Source of the DNA: Nemophila menziesii
Lineage: Eukaryota > Streptophyta > Magnoliopsida > Boraginales > Hydrophyllaceae
Length of the DNA stretch: 64,000 bases
Direction: 5' to 3'
NCBI GenBank assembly: GCA_029959085.1
Contig: JARWIR010000008.1
Span: 4,836,001 to 4,900,000 of the forward strand
The notes beneath the pieces are model-generated. The model searched no databases. It was not told the origin of the DNA and saw only the letters and a program-made list of their open reading frames with translations. Made by a program: the position numbers and the translations under genes. This document shows positions 46,986 to 59,248 of this stretch, piece after piece; position 1 is the first letter of the stretch; each line of letters starts with the position of its first letter.

Positions 46986-48860
46986 TACACATGCCTAATG
47001 AATGGTCCTATAGGCCTCTTTAGGGCGAGATCACGAGATATGTTTGAATTTTATATATGGGGTTTAAGATTTGCTTCGAGCTCTTTATTGTAGATTTACT
47101 TAGGTGCTACAACATTTTTCTGAGTCAAATGGTCCTAAACGCTTGAACATCCATTGTAATTTTTTATTCAAGATGTAAGAATCTGCTAGACTTTAGTCCT
47201 TAAATAAAATTATTCTTTTAATTCTATCGGCTATTAGAATGTCGTGAGGAAGACAGTGGGTGGTATTAACTGACTCCTCAGTTTTGAAAATGAATATGCC
47301 TGACATAATGATTTCCTTCTACTCATAAAGGTTGGCATAATAACTGGGTATTTATAAAGATGGAAGGATACCCATGGCCGATGAGTACCGAATAGGGAGG
47401 TGCAACTAATGATCAAGAAGCTCTGATCATCGATTCAGACGGTTCACCTACTCGACAAAACAGATGGTTGCACCGATACCAGATAAATCGTTTGATTCCA
47501 GGATGAAGATTGGCTAAAGATAAACACCGACTGGAAAATACCACCTGGACCAAATTTTTTTCCAGGTGTCATTGATAATATTGCTATTATTTCAGTCTTG
47601 TACCCCTCTTTTAACCCTATTGGGAGATCTCGTCATGAAGTCATGTATAAAGGAAGAGTGTTGATGCTTGAAACATCCTCAAACCTATATTCCACCAGAT
47701 ATTTTGTTTATATGTTATCTTATTGGGAAACCTAGAAAGGTAACTAGAACAACACAAAGATTTTTTGTGCGCTGGTCGAACCCAAAAAGATGGTTGCTTC
47801 CACCACTATGCATTGGATACTTGAAGTGGGATGAAGCTTTTTTTAGGGATCCCGGCATCATGTTCATTCTTTACATTATTTTTTTGGCTAACTCTTCCTT
47901 TTTTTCCATTTTTTAAGCATTATAATAACCCCGAGGTGCAGCTCCAGCGGTTAGAGGGAGGTGCTCCTAGGCATCCTACCGACATAACTCAAGATATGGC
48001 ACAATATGGCGTGGTTTTTGGATTCTGAGGCTCACACCATCTTTTTGGAGAAAAATAAGAGATTATACAAGAAACAATTGCATAATTGGGACTACAATGG
48101 GAGACATTGCACCTCTGGCCAATGTTCCTGTTGCTATTCCTTCACTCAATCTTTTCGCTCCTGTACACCGGCTTACTTACTAATACAACATTCTATTTTT
48201 CCTTACTTATTAAGTTCTCTTTCATTGATTTTCTTTTGGATGATAGCACAAATTCAACCAAGTGATTCTCAAGGACAATTAGAATGCGGAGACGAGATTC
48301 GACGTCTTCACCAGTTGAAGGCTACATGTTGAAAAATATGGATGTTGCTTAGTAGGAGACATCTAAAGAGAAAGAGGAAGTCATTGATCTTGTGGAGAGG
48401 GAATCAATGGTAGATAAGAACGTAACCATATTAAAACATCAATTATCTTCGGTTAAGGATGTGGCAATGGTAGAGTTCATGATTTCATACAAACTTAGCA
48501 CTTACATAGTGACTTTGTGAGCCTCGATAATGGGTTTTGTCCAATACGAAGCGCTTTTTCAGTTCCATGGAGACATATTTATGAAACATCTCAATCTCAT
48601 GGGTGTTGTTGCATTAGAAACGCTTCATGTTAGGTTGACCCACGAGTTCCTGCCGTTAATAGGAACGTTCTCCCAAAGGTATTGAATTTTTTCTTCTATT
48701 TCATGATTGTTATTATTTTTATAACAATATTTTAGGGATGTAGGACGCCTAGATGGATGATGGCTTTGTGGTTGTTGAAATTGTTGACGAAGTTGATGTT
48801 AATGTTGTTGAGACCATGCTACTAACTAAGGCTTTTGGTTTATTTGACTAAACTGTAATT
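46986..48860 (+). pseudogene. decayed 'putative gypsy type transposon' ORF (PF04195-like)
   Basis: Broken frames keep the order of that plant family: LLRCYNIFLSQMVLNA near 47090, a SGWY block near 47260, KGWHNNWVFIKMEGYPWPMS near 47325-47390, then ALIIDSDG, and a coiled-coil-like tail near 48370-48540. There are many stops and frameshifts. The retrotransposon at 37033 landed at the 5' side of this sequence. Confidence 0.55.
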
Positions 48861-51800
48861 ATTTTCATTTTTTACTTATGTAATCTAGCCTTAAGGCCAT
48901 ACACTTTTTCACTTTCTTTCTTATGGGGTGTGGCCTACGAGCCATTCATGTTCTTTTTGTTTATGGGAATATCTACCCTTTCTTGCTAATATGATCCACT
49001 TTTGGGATTTATTTTTAAGAATTTGGATTTTATATCTGAATAAGGTATGGAGTTGTTGTTTTTTTAATATAACCTTGAATTTATTTATTGAATTCGAATA
49101 TTGCTACCACATATTTGGGGTTGGTTAGCTATTAAGCTACTTATGAGGGAAGGGCGGAGGGCCGTTAGTAGTCAAACTAAGTTATATCACATTCTATGAA
49201 TTCAGATCCGGGAGCTCAAAATTTGTGAGACAAACCCGTGAGGGTAAAAAGCTTAACCGAACGTCAGAGATGGTGGCAGTGGTCGGTGGAGAATGCAGGA
49301 GGTGGTGGTAGTGAACAATGGAGGAAGCCGACCTTTAAAATAAAGAAAATTAAAATAAATTAATTATTATGGAATATTATATAAAAAAAATATAAAATTA
49401 AAATAACATTAAAGGTAATTGTGGTATAAATTTAATATTCTACATTAAATGGGAAATATTTTCTTTAACGTGTAATTAATTAAGAAGTAAAAACCTCATT
49501 TTCCCTAATTAGGAACAAAAAGTATGGATTTATTATTAAGTGGGCATTATACCTTTTTTATATCTGATTGTGTATCGAATATTATAAGGATTATCTTACA
49601 AAGGTACATTCATTCTTACACAATGATGAGCGATCTACATACAATGTAGACAAAGTATTTCGAAGTTCATCAAATAGAGGGGTTTTGTCTATCCTATAAG
49701 GGTTGGGGTGAATAGGATACTAATCAAGTTTACAAGTAATTAAAAATATTTTGGAAGATAATATAAGTTTGAAAAATCTTTGAGAAATTTTATCAAACAC
49801 TTGAAGTTTAGTAGATATATATATATAGATTCGTTTCCTTTCTAAGCCAGATCTCTAGGTATTAGTTGGTTAAAAAAACTTATGCAAATCGATATCATAA
49901 TATAAATTAATGAGTGTAGGGATAGAGATTACGCAACAGTTTAGAATGGTTCAGTTACCCTATATCCATTAACTAAGGTAGTCACCTTAAGATTTTAAGC
50001 TCATCCACAAAACTTAAAGTTTTCTTAACGGTGAAAAAAAAAACCAATACAATGAAAATTTTACCACGATCAATCACAACCTCTAAACGTGATTTTTGAC
50101 AGGTTCAATCACGAAACCTATAATTCAAGACTTTTATCGGGCTATGTCACATCCTAAGTGAGATTATTCCTAGGCTCAATCTCAACTTCTAAAAAAAACT
50201 CTTCTCTAATCCAAAGCGGCAGTAAACCCCTTGTGATTTGTTTGATAATTATAGTGAACACAAATGACTCCTTTATGAGTAGATAATAGAATGAAACTTT
50301 TTGACTTGTTAATGAGGTCATTGATGAATGAATCTTGATGATAATATCCTTCTTGAGTAGAAGATAAAGTGATGCTTGATTTACTACTTCTTGAGTTTAT
50401 TTAACAATGAGGATAGATTTTCTCCTCTTGAGTGGATATGAAGATTGTGAATATAAATATTTTGATAAAAAGATGACTATTTAGGAGGCTGAGAGCTCTT
50501 GATTTCATGCTTGAAGATGATGGCAGTTGAGAATTATCAAAAGCGTATTGAATGCTTGAAAACGGGTACCCGATGTCTCCAACATAGGACGTTGTTTACT
50601 ATTTAAATGTTGTAGATTTAATGATCCAACAACTAAAAATGAGCATCTCTTTTCTGAAAGCGGTGTGACGTTTTTATCTCGAATCAGGGACCTATATTAA
50701 AGAGGGTTGACATTTCTTACGAAATGGGTTCCCGAACTGAATCGGTATTCCAGTTTTCATTTTATGTAAGGTTACCGAAATATGTTCATATTTTTAAACA
50801 CCGTTATTCTAGCTAAAGAGGGAACCCGTTATAAATAGAAGCCTGTTTTTCATTTTTGAGCATAATTGACCTAATGAGAAAACTTTCTACACAAGAGTTG
50901 TTAGAAATGAGATTCTAACAAAATTGGTAGTTCAACTCAATAGTCAATTTTAAACATATAACAAGCTATGGATAATGAGAAAAACATATTTTTTTCCTAA
51001 GTAAAGATGATTATCTTTGACTTAACATATGAAATGTTCTAAATCTAATAACATATAACAATGTAGTTCAAACCATTAGAGATAATAAACACACAACAAG
51101 ATATAACATAAAACGATTTTAAGAGATCAAAGTGATATAATGCAAATTTTAGCTCGATGTATTACATGGATGATATGTGATAGAGCAAATAATATATTGA
51201 ACATGTGATCAAAATTTATAATGACAATAAGAGCAATTTAATCATACATATATTTTATATATAAAGATATACTAGAAGGGGTAATATTCCGACGATTTCC
51301 CTTTCGACTACGCATTTTGGAACGTCATTCCAATTTCACAAACCTTTAGGACAAGGTTCATTTGTACAGGACGATAATATAATGAAGGTAGAAATGGTTA
51401 CCATGGTTACAACGACTATATGCTTATAATAGTCAATCATATTATTATAAACATTATATGCACAATGAATAAAAGATATCCATAAAATTTGTTGTAAAAT
51501 TCATGAAAAGGAATCTTTGTATCTCACTCTGTTTCTATCGATGCTTACTAGTGCTTGAATCTAACTAGAAAATTGGATCATCAATTAGAAATTATATAAT
51601 TTTTAAAATAGATATCTATTTATATTTGAGATTGTATAGAATATTGTAAATATTGTAAGTATACTGTTATTGTGTATATAATATAGTAAGAATTATGTTA
51701 CAAAGTTTCTTTAATTCTTGAACAATAGTGGACGAACTACATACAATGAAGTTTTTTTCAAAATAAATCAAGAGAAGGCTTTCATTGCAACAACACATAT

Positions 51801-52262
51801 TGAAAAATGATTCCAATTTCACAAATCTTGGAGACAAGTTTTATTTGAAAATGATGACAATGCAACGAATGGAGAAACAATTTCAGCTTATATGACATAT
51901 GCTTATAATGGTATGTTATATTATTATAAATATTATATTCAGGAAGAAGAAAAGATTTCATGTAAAATTATTGTAAAATTCCTGCAAAAATCACTTTCTC
52001 TTTAGATTTCTACGGAGTTGACTAGTGCTCCAAACTAGTTTTAATGCAGTAACCAATTATTCAAATTTTTTATTATCAATTGTAATTTAGATTATTCAAT
52101 AAATTATACTATTTTACAAATAAATTATTGTGTGCAGACATTTACCCAAACCCAATTACTTCACTATTTAATGCATGTCAATGTTGTGATGAATAGTAGT
52201 AACCCTAGTATTAGAGCTAAGGATGAAGAGTTATATAATAATGAGCATGATGCAAATATGAT
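48861..52262. other. intergenic with diverged internal duplications
   Basis: No gene recognised. Blocks near 49565-49670, 51230-51620 and 51680-52040 are related: TTACAAAG, GAxCTACATACAATG, ATTCCAATTTCACAAA and ATATGCTTATAATxGT recur in order. It looks like an old repeat present two or three times, possibly an LTR of another family. Confidence 0.45.
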
Positions 52263-53788
52263 TGGTGTCGCCTAGGATGTGATAAAATAAGATAAATAAT
52301 AAGTCAGAAAACAACGCACTCTCACCCTAGATAGGCACAGTACTGCAAGTATTACAGGACGAATGCAAGTTTTAATGATAAGTTGAGTTCGTTCTCGGGG
52401 ACTTAGTGTGTTAGTCAAATGAGTAGCAATAACGAGTAACAAGTAATTAATTAAAAGACAGGAAAATCAAAAGAGAATAATTCGAGAATACTAAATTAAA
52501 CTAAGGAAAATAAAAGACAGTAAATTAAATATGAAGAAATATGAGATGAGAAGTATAGCTTAGGTTTTGCTAGTATGCACTAATCCTTCTAATTCTTTCT
52601 ATCAAATCTAGTTAATAAGGGAGATAATTAGCTCTTAGATACTTAGTCAACATTCTAAATTCCCATACCTTAGACCTTGAGAGCGACTAAGGGGGCTACA
52701 GACACACCACGAGGCTGGTTCAAATACTGTTTACAAGCGCTACCAAGGCCCTAAGCAATCAATTTCCATACATGGTAGTAGTGTTTAAATTATACCCTAA
52801 TGACTATCTTGTTAGAATTAGTGTTGTCAGGACCAATATCGACACTAGACGTTATGTGGTTTTTCAATAATTAGACACCCAGCTATGACGATCATCTTAC
52901 TACTATTAAGGTAACCCTATACTCGTGCACTAGCAAGGAAAACAGTCATTAAATCAAAACACATAAACAAATATAAAGGTAAGCTGCTAATATCAGATTA
53001 AAACATGTAATTCCCAAAGAAACTTAGATAGAAAGAAATTAGAATTCATAGTTTATACATGATGCAAAACCCAAGCTATGGGAAGTTTAGTTCATACCTG
53101 AAGGAAATAAACTAAAGGAAATAATAAAAGACATCATCTTGCTCTCTACAATAACTCTGATGAATAAACTATGAGGCAAGGATGATTTTACAAGTGATAT
53201 AAGGGTGTATTTATAGGTGTTTAGAAGACCTAATTCGTTTTCTTGAAGGAGAAGGTAAGTAGTGGACTCCAAGCCCAACTAAAATTCGTAACCCTTAAAC
53301 ATGAAATCAGACCCGTTTTTGTTTTGCTCCTAGCAGCTTCAATACGCATCCTTTTGACGCGTATGAGTAGTAAAAATTCATCGTCTTGGAATGATCTCGA
53401 ACTTTTCTGTTTACCGTATCTCCAAATTCTGCACCGATTTTTAGTTACAAGCTGATTTGTGGTCGTAGGTGCTGAAATTCAGATTTAAGGCAGATTTTCC
53501 TTTTCCATGTTTTTAGCTTTTGTTTCCATATCTCCAATTACCATGATTATCTCTTTCCATATCTCTTAGTTTTTGACTTGGAATCTAATTAATCTCCATA
53601 ATTATCTTTAAAGCTTCACACTAAATAAATAATTAAACCCAATATGCTCTAAAAATAATAATTTACTAAATCAAGACTCAGAATAGGAAAGTGTAACATT
53701 TCTCAAGAAAAACGATTATAAAGACTTATAAATCACTAAAAATGATGTCTCATCTTAACATAAATCTACCACAAATAAGGAGACATCA
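52263..53788 (-). mobile_element. solo LTR (1,526 bp), same family
   Basis: On the minus strand it runs TGATGTCTCC...GGCGACACCA, like 37033-38562. It is flanked by ATGAT on both sides (52258-52262, 53789-53793), a 5-bp target duplication. No PBS or internal sequence is attached, so this is a product of LTR-LTR recombination. Confidence 0.9.
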
Positions 53789-54071
53789 ATGATATTTTTT
53801 ATTAATATAAGCTGTCATACTATTGGTAATGATAATAGAAGGTCCAATTATACTCAAAAAGTTGTGCTAGGAATTTGGACTTTATTTGATAGAGATACAA
53901 TTAAAAATAGAAATTTATATCCCTCCCTTACAAGAGGTAGAAAATTGAACACGTTTGGTTATCAATGTAACCCATAGAATACGAGAAGGATGAGATTAAT
54001 CTTCGACCCTATTTGGAACCTTCATTAAATATAATTAAAATAATTTATAATGTGGTTTGGGTTTTTAACTT

Positions 54072-54420
54072 GTGTTTGGGATCAGTTTGTTCTATTGCAA
54101 GGAAGATTAATGGAAAAAATATTGACAGAAAAGCATGGACATTCTATGTTTAATCTCCAGTGGAAGCAATAAGAGTTATGTTTGCATGTAGAGTTGCAAA
54201 TCAATTTCATAAGGGATATACCATTGTCGAGAATGATTGTGTCAATGTTATCACGTGCCCTTGAATTCATCTTTGAAACATGTCAAGAATATTAGTAATA
54301 GTTTAGAGGATATTGAATGTTATATAGATCATTATAATATATCTTCCCTTTTCTCCATCCAAAGATTAACACAGTGGCAGATTCGTGACAAAACAATAGT
54401 TTGTAGGTATTTTGATTAGT
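54072..54420 (+). pseudogene. RNase H-like (RVT_3) pseudogene, copy 1
   Basis: One frame reads SIARKINGKNIDRKAWTFYV, stop TAA at about 54146, then SPVEAIRVMFACRVANQFHK and IVENDCVNVI, which is the middle of the plant RVT_3 RNase H domain including the ExDC acidic motif. The tail INTVAD near 54370 fits the end of the domain in another frame. It is probably derived from a LINE or an RNase H-like gene. Confidence 0.75.
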
Positions 54421-56150
54421 CAATGGATTGTCACCCATCTCCCTAATTCACCAAGATTTCCTGCTCGCGAGTCCAATCCCATAAGGATTTGCTAAACTCT
54501 TGTATTCTTTTCATCTTTTAAAACTTTTCAATACTATGTTATATCAATTATTAAAAACCCTATTTCTATAAAAAATCTTTAGTTTGCACATGAAATAAAT
54601 GTCAAGAAGCTCTTTAAATATTAATTTTTTATCTTTGGTTGCAATGATGGTGACCAGAAATGGTTTTGGTAGTGTTGTGGAGGAGAAGGAGATAAAGCAA
54701 AATTATGTGAAAAGGATAAAAAATTAAAACGAATTAAGGATTAACTGACTTTGTTACTCTTATTTTTTTGGATAAAAAAAGAGTTGGTAGTTGATGTGTC
54801 TCATATAATTTCTAATAAAAATAGTAAAAGGAGTAATGAACGTGGACCATTTATTGAAAATATAGGGTAAAAATATTTATTTGCAAATATAAAGGGAAAA
54901 CTTGTCTCTTAACAAAAATAAATGTGTCTTTGAGATATTTACTCTAAAATAGAGCTACGAGAAATCTAATATAAAAATATAATATGATATGAATATCTGT
55001 TAAACTAAACCGTAACACATACCCTAAATATATCACACTCGCCGCTACTATCCTATTTTATATCTTCTACCTCTTTAACATTCATCTCAATGCTTAATAC
55101 TTTCTTATTTTACTATAGACGACAAAAACTCTTCTTCGGTCTCTCAAATATAATACAAATCATCAACCTTTGCAAGATCATACACTACTTTTCAGAGTAT
55201 TTGATCATTAAACATGTCATTTCAACAAATTTAACCAGGTAAGATATTTTACTACCTTATATAAAATTATATTTAAATCTAGTTAATTAGATTATGGTTT
55301 TTCATGAATGAAGATTAAAACTTGACAATATAAATCATGATTACTTGATATACATGATTTTTTCTGAATAAATATTTTAATATTTATATTTATATAATTT
55401 AGTCAAATATAAATTTTTTTTTTATAATTACTTATGTATAAGATTATTCTACTTTCTTATTTTTTTTATAAATTATTTGATTTAATAATTATATAATTGT
55501 TTATTACGTATATAATTGATTTGACTAACTAAAGTTTATCATGTTTAAATTCAAAATTTAAAATTTTTACATTCAAAGTGGCCAAATAATTTTTGTAAAT
55601 ATATTTGTATAGTATATATTTTTAAAATAAATGTATATTTTATATTATATCACAAACAAACCCTTATAAGACCGACCTATAAGTTAGATTTACAATGTCA
55701 TTTCTTATTGCCTAAGTGGAGAGAAACCTAAAATAAAAAATACTTACAGGTTATATGAAGTCATTTCGGTTGAATCTTATCATTTAGAAGAATTTTATTT
55801 AGATATAAAATTCATTTTAACATATATAAAATAACAAATATATAACACAAGATACACGATTAGTAAAAGAACTCTAGTTAAAAATGTAGAACTTACTTTA
55901 TCTTCCAAGGTCGGCCCAACCCTATTATTCTTTTTCAATATATATTACATTCGTAAAATATTCTCAAAATTGTAAAAGGATTAGAACCCAAACCTTACCT
56001 TTAGGTCGGTCCAAACATTTTCTAATATTTTTAACAATTTAATAGTAGCCTAATTTATAAGTATGTGAACATGTTATGTTATTTTTTTAAAGATTTTGTC
56101 TTATTAAATTTTCTACTTATTTTGGCTAGGATAATCCAGATTTAACCGCA
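54345..56150. repeat. dispersed repeat R, copy 3
   Basis: The longest complete copy. It starts in the RNase H tail and ends at TTTTGGCTAGGATAA, just before the PDLP fragment. Mostly AT-rich and non-coding. Confidence 0.88.
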
Positions 56151-56197
56151 TAAGTGGTGGCCAGGATTAAATCTGGTGGCCAAAATTAAATCTTCTG

Positions 56198-56681
56198 ATG
56201 GGTCCACCATTCTCTCTTATGTTCTTGATTTTCTCTCTCTTGACAACCTTTTCGTCTTCAGCAGATCAGACTAGCTTGGTGTACAAAGGCTGTGCTGACC
56301 AGAAATTACAAGACTCCACTGAAGTGTACATAGCCACTTTAAAGACCATCTTTGATACGCTGTTATCACAATCTGGTATTTCAAAGTTTTCAAAAATCAC
56401 AGTTGGTCAAGGCCAATCAGCTATTATTATTGGATTATACCAATGTAGAGGTGATCTTTCAAACGCAGACTGCAAAAATTGTGTGGAAAAAACACTTGAA
56501 ATGTCGAAAAAACTATGTGGATAGACAATCACACTTGAATTGAGTTAGGTGGGTGTTATTTGAGGTACGAGGTGATCGGTTTTAGACAAGTGAGTGGTAC
56601 TGAGTTGTTGTACAAGGTTTGCAGGTCGACTCATGCGAGCGGGACCGGGTTTGGTGACATACTTAACACGACGTTAGTATG
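56198..56681 (+). pseudogene. plasmodesmata-located protein fragment (DUF26), copy 1
   Basis: ATG at 56198. A signal peptide of about 22 residues (MGPPFSLMFLIFSLL) is followed by the first DUF26/Gnk2 domain with VYKGC and the C-x8-C-x2-C motif CRGDLSNADCKNC. A stop and a one-base frameshift after MSKKLCG (TAG at 56522-56524) break it; the other frame continues with GCYLRYEVIGFRQVSGTELL and ends at TGA 56679. The second DUF26 domain and the membrane helix of real PDLPs are missing. PDLPs sit at plasmodesmata and control cell-to-cell traffic. A 108-residue secreted one-domain product could still be made. Confidence 0.8.
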
Positions 56682-56830
56682 AATTAAATAAATTTAGCTT
56701 GAGTTTTAGCATATATGTATGAACCCTAGTTTTGATTGACATCTATCTAATTTTGGAATTATATGTTTTAAATTGAATTCATATTTTATTTCTCTGTCTA
56801 TGTGTTTGATTTATAATCTGTTTTCCTTGC

Positions 56831-58614
56831 TGGTGTCGCCTAAGGTGTGATAAAATAATGTATAAAATAAGTGCAAATAAACACCCTAAGCTGAGCACGG
56901 TTCTGCAACTATACAGATCGTATGCAAGTTTTAATGAAAAAGTAAGATTCGTCCCTTAGGGACTATGAAGGTTAAGAAGAACTTATGTAGATATTTAAGT
57001 GCAAATAATTAAGCTAGAATAATAATACGCAAGGGTAAAGAAGAGAAATATAGATTTTTATTTGATTTTTAATAAAGGTAAATTAAACTAATAAACTAAA
57101 GGACAAAAAATAAATAAAAGAAAAGAAAAGAAGATAGTATGAAAGTTTAGCTTGAGTAATTATCAAGTAATCCCCACAAGTTTTAAAGATAAGTTGAGTT
57201 CGTTCTCAGGGACTTAGTGTGTTAATCAAATGGGTAGCAATAACGAGTAAGGCGTAATTAATTAAAGACAGGAAAATAAAGAGAGAATAATTCGAGATTA
57301 CTAGATTAAACTAAGGAAAATAAAAGACAGTAAATTAAATACGAAGCAATATGAGATGAGAAGTATAGCTTAGGTTTTGCTAGTATGCACTAATCCTTCT
57401 AATTCTTTCTATCAAATCTAGTTAATAAGAGAGATATTAGCTCTTAGATACTTAGTCAGGATTCTAAATTCCCATACCTTAGACCTTGAGAGTGACTAAA
57501 GGGGCTACGGACACACCACGAGGCTGGTTCAAATAGGGTTTACAAGCGCTACCAAGGCCCAAAGCAATCAATTTCCATACATGGTGATAGTGATTAAATT
57601 ATACCCTAATGACTATCTAGTAAGAATTTGTGTTGTCAGGACCAATATCGACACTAGACGTTATGTGGTGTTTCAATAATTAGACACCCAGCAAAGGCGA
57701 TCATATAACTACTATTAAGGTAATCCTATACTCATGCACTAGCAAGGAAAACAGTCATTAAATCAAAACACATAAACAAATATAAAAGTAAGCAGCTAAT
57801 ATCAGATTAAAACATGTAATTCCCAAATGAACTTAGATAGAAAGAAATTATAATTCATAGTTTATACATGATGCATAACTCAAGCTATGGGAAGTTTAGT
57901 TCATACCTGAAGAAAATAAACTAAAGGAAATAATAAAAGGCATCATCTTACTCTCTACAATAACTCTGATGAATAAAACCCTAAGTACTAATTACTATGA
58001 GGCAAGGATGATTTTACAAGTGATATAAGGGTGTATTTATAGGTGTTTAGAAGACCTAATTCGTTTTCTTGAAGGAGAAGGTAAGTAGTGGACTCCAAGC
58101 CCAACTCAAATTCGAAACCCGAAAACATGAAATCAGACCCGTTTTTGTTTTGGTCCTAGAAGCTTCAATACTCATCCGTTTGACGCGTATGAGTAGTCAA
58201 AATTCATCGTCTTGGAAAGATCTCCAACTTTGCTTTTTACCGTTTCTCCAAATTCCGCACCGAGTTTGAGTTTCAAGCTGATTTGTGGTCATAGGTGCTG
58301 AAATTCAGATTTAAGGCAGATTTTCCTTTTCCATATTTTTAGCTTTTCTTTCCTTATCTCCAATTACCATGCTTATATCTTTCCATATCTCTTAGTTTTT
58401 TACTTGGAATCTAATTAATCACCATAATTATCTTTAAAGCTTCACACTAAATAAATAATTAAACCCAATATGCTTTAAAAATAATAATTTACTAAAACAA
58501 GACTCAAAATAGGAAAGTGTAACATTTCTTAAGAAAAACGATGAGAAAGACTTCTAAATCACTAAAAATAATGTCTCATCTTAACATAAAGCTATCACAA
58601 ATAAGGAGACATCA
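56831..58614 (-). mobile_element. chimeric LTR, minus strand
   Basis: About 345 bp (56831-57175) of a divergent LTR end (TGGTGTCGCCTAAGGTGTG) joined to about 1,440 bp of the standard LTR. The join matches a deletion, relative to the copy at 61610, between two AGTTTT hexamers. An ATGAT follows the right end. Confidence 0.85.
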
Positions 58615-58899
58615 ATGATATTTTTTACTAATATAATTTGTCATACTATTGGTAATGATAATAAAAGGTCCAATTATACTCAAAGAGTTGTGCTAGGAAT
58701 ATGGACTTTATTTGATAATAGAGATACGATTAAAAATAGAAATTTATATCCCTCCCTTACAAGAGGTAGAAAATTGAACACGTTTGGTTATCAATGTGAC
58801 CCATAGAATAGGAGAAGGATGAGATTAATCTTCGACCCTATTTGGAACCTTCATTAAATATAATTAAAATAATTTATAATGTGGTTTGGGTTTTTAACT

Positions 58900-59248
58900 T
58901 GTGTTTGGGATCTGTTTGTTCTATTGCAAGGAAGATCAATGGAAAAAATATTGACAAAAAAGCATGGACATTCTATGTTTAATCTCCAGTGGAAGAAATA
59001 AGAGTTATGTTTGCATGTAGAGTTGCAAATCAATTTCATAAGGGATATACCATTGTCGAGAATGATTGTGTCAATGTTATCACGTGCCCTTGAATTCATC
59101 TTTGAAACATGTCAAGAATATTTGTAATAGTTTAGAGGATATTGAATGTTATAGAGATCATTATAATATATCTTCCCTTTTCTCCATCCAAAGATTAACA
59201 CAGTGGCAGATTCGTGAAAAAACAATAGTTTATAGGTATTTTGATTAG
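58900..59248 (+). pseudogene. RNase H-like (RVT_3) pseudogene, copy 2
   Basis: Same sequence as 54072-54420 including the same TAA after AWTFYV, so the break is older than the duplication. Confidence 0.75.

Larger units (their letters stand above)
53789..56830 (+). repeat. segment S, copy 1 of a tandem duplication
   Basis: A 3,042-bp segment repeated as 58615-61609 (2,995 bp) and starting again at 63794. It holds an unidentified 5' stretch, an RNase H-like pseudogene, repeat R, a PDLP fragment and a scrap of + strand LTR (about 56690-56830). Identity between copies is about 95% by eye. A 62-codon ORF repeated at 53789, 58615 and 63794 has no recognised domain. Confidence 0.9.

Noticed and set aside
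48006..48332. 108-codon ORF
   Set aside because: Alternative frame within the decayed gypsy-type region; no motif.
53243..53455. ORFs at 53243 and 58069 (MKEKVSSGLQAQ type)
   Set aside because: They lie within LTR sequence on the strand opposite the element and repeat only because the LTR repeats.
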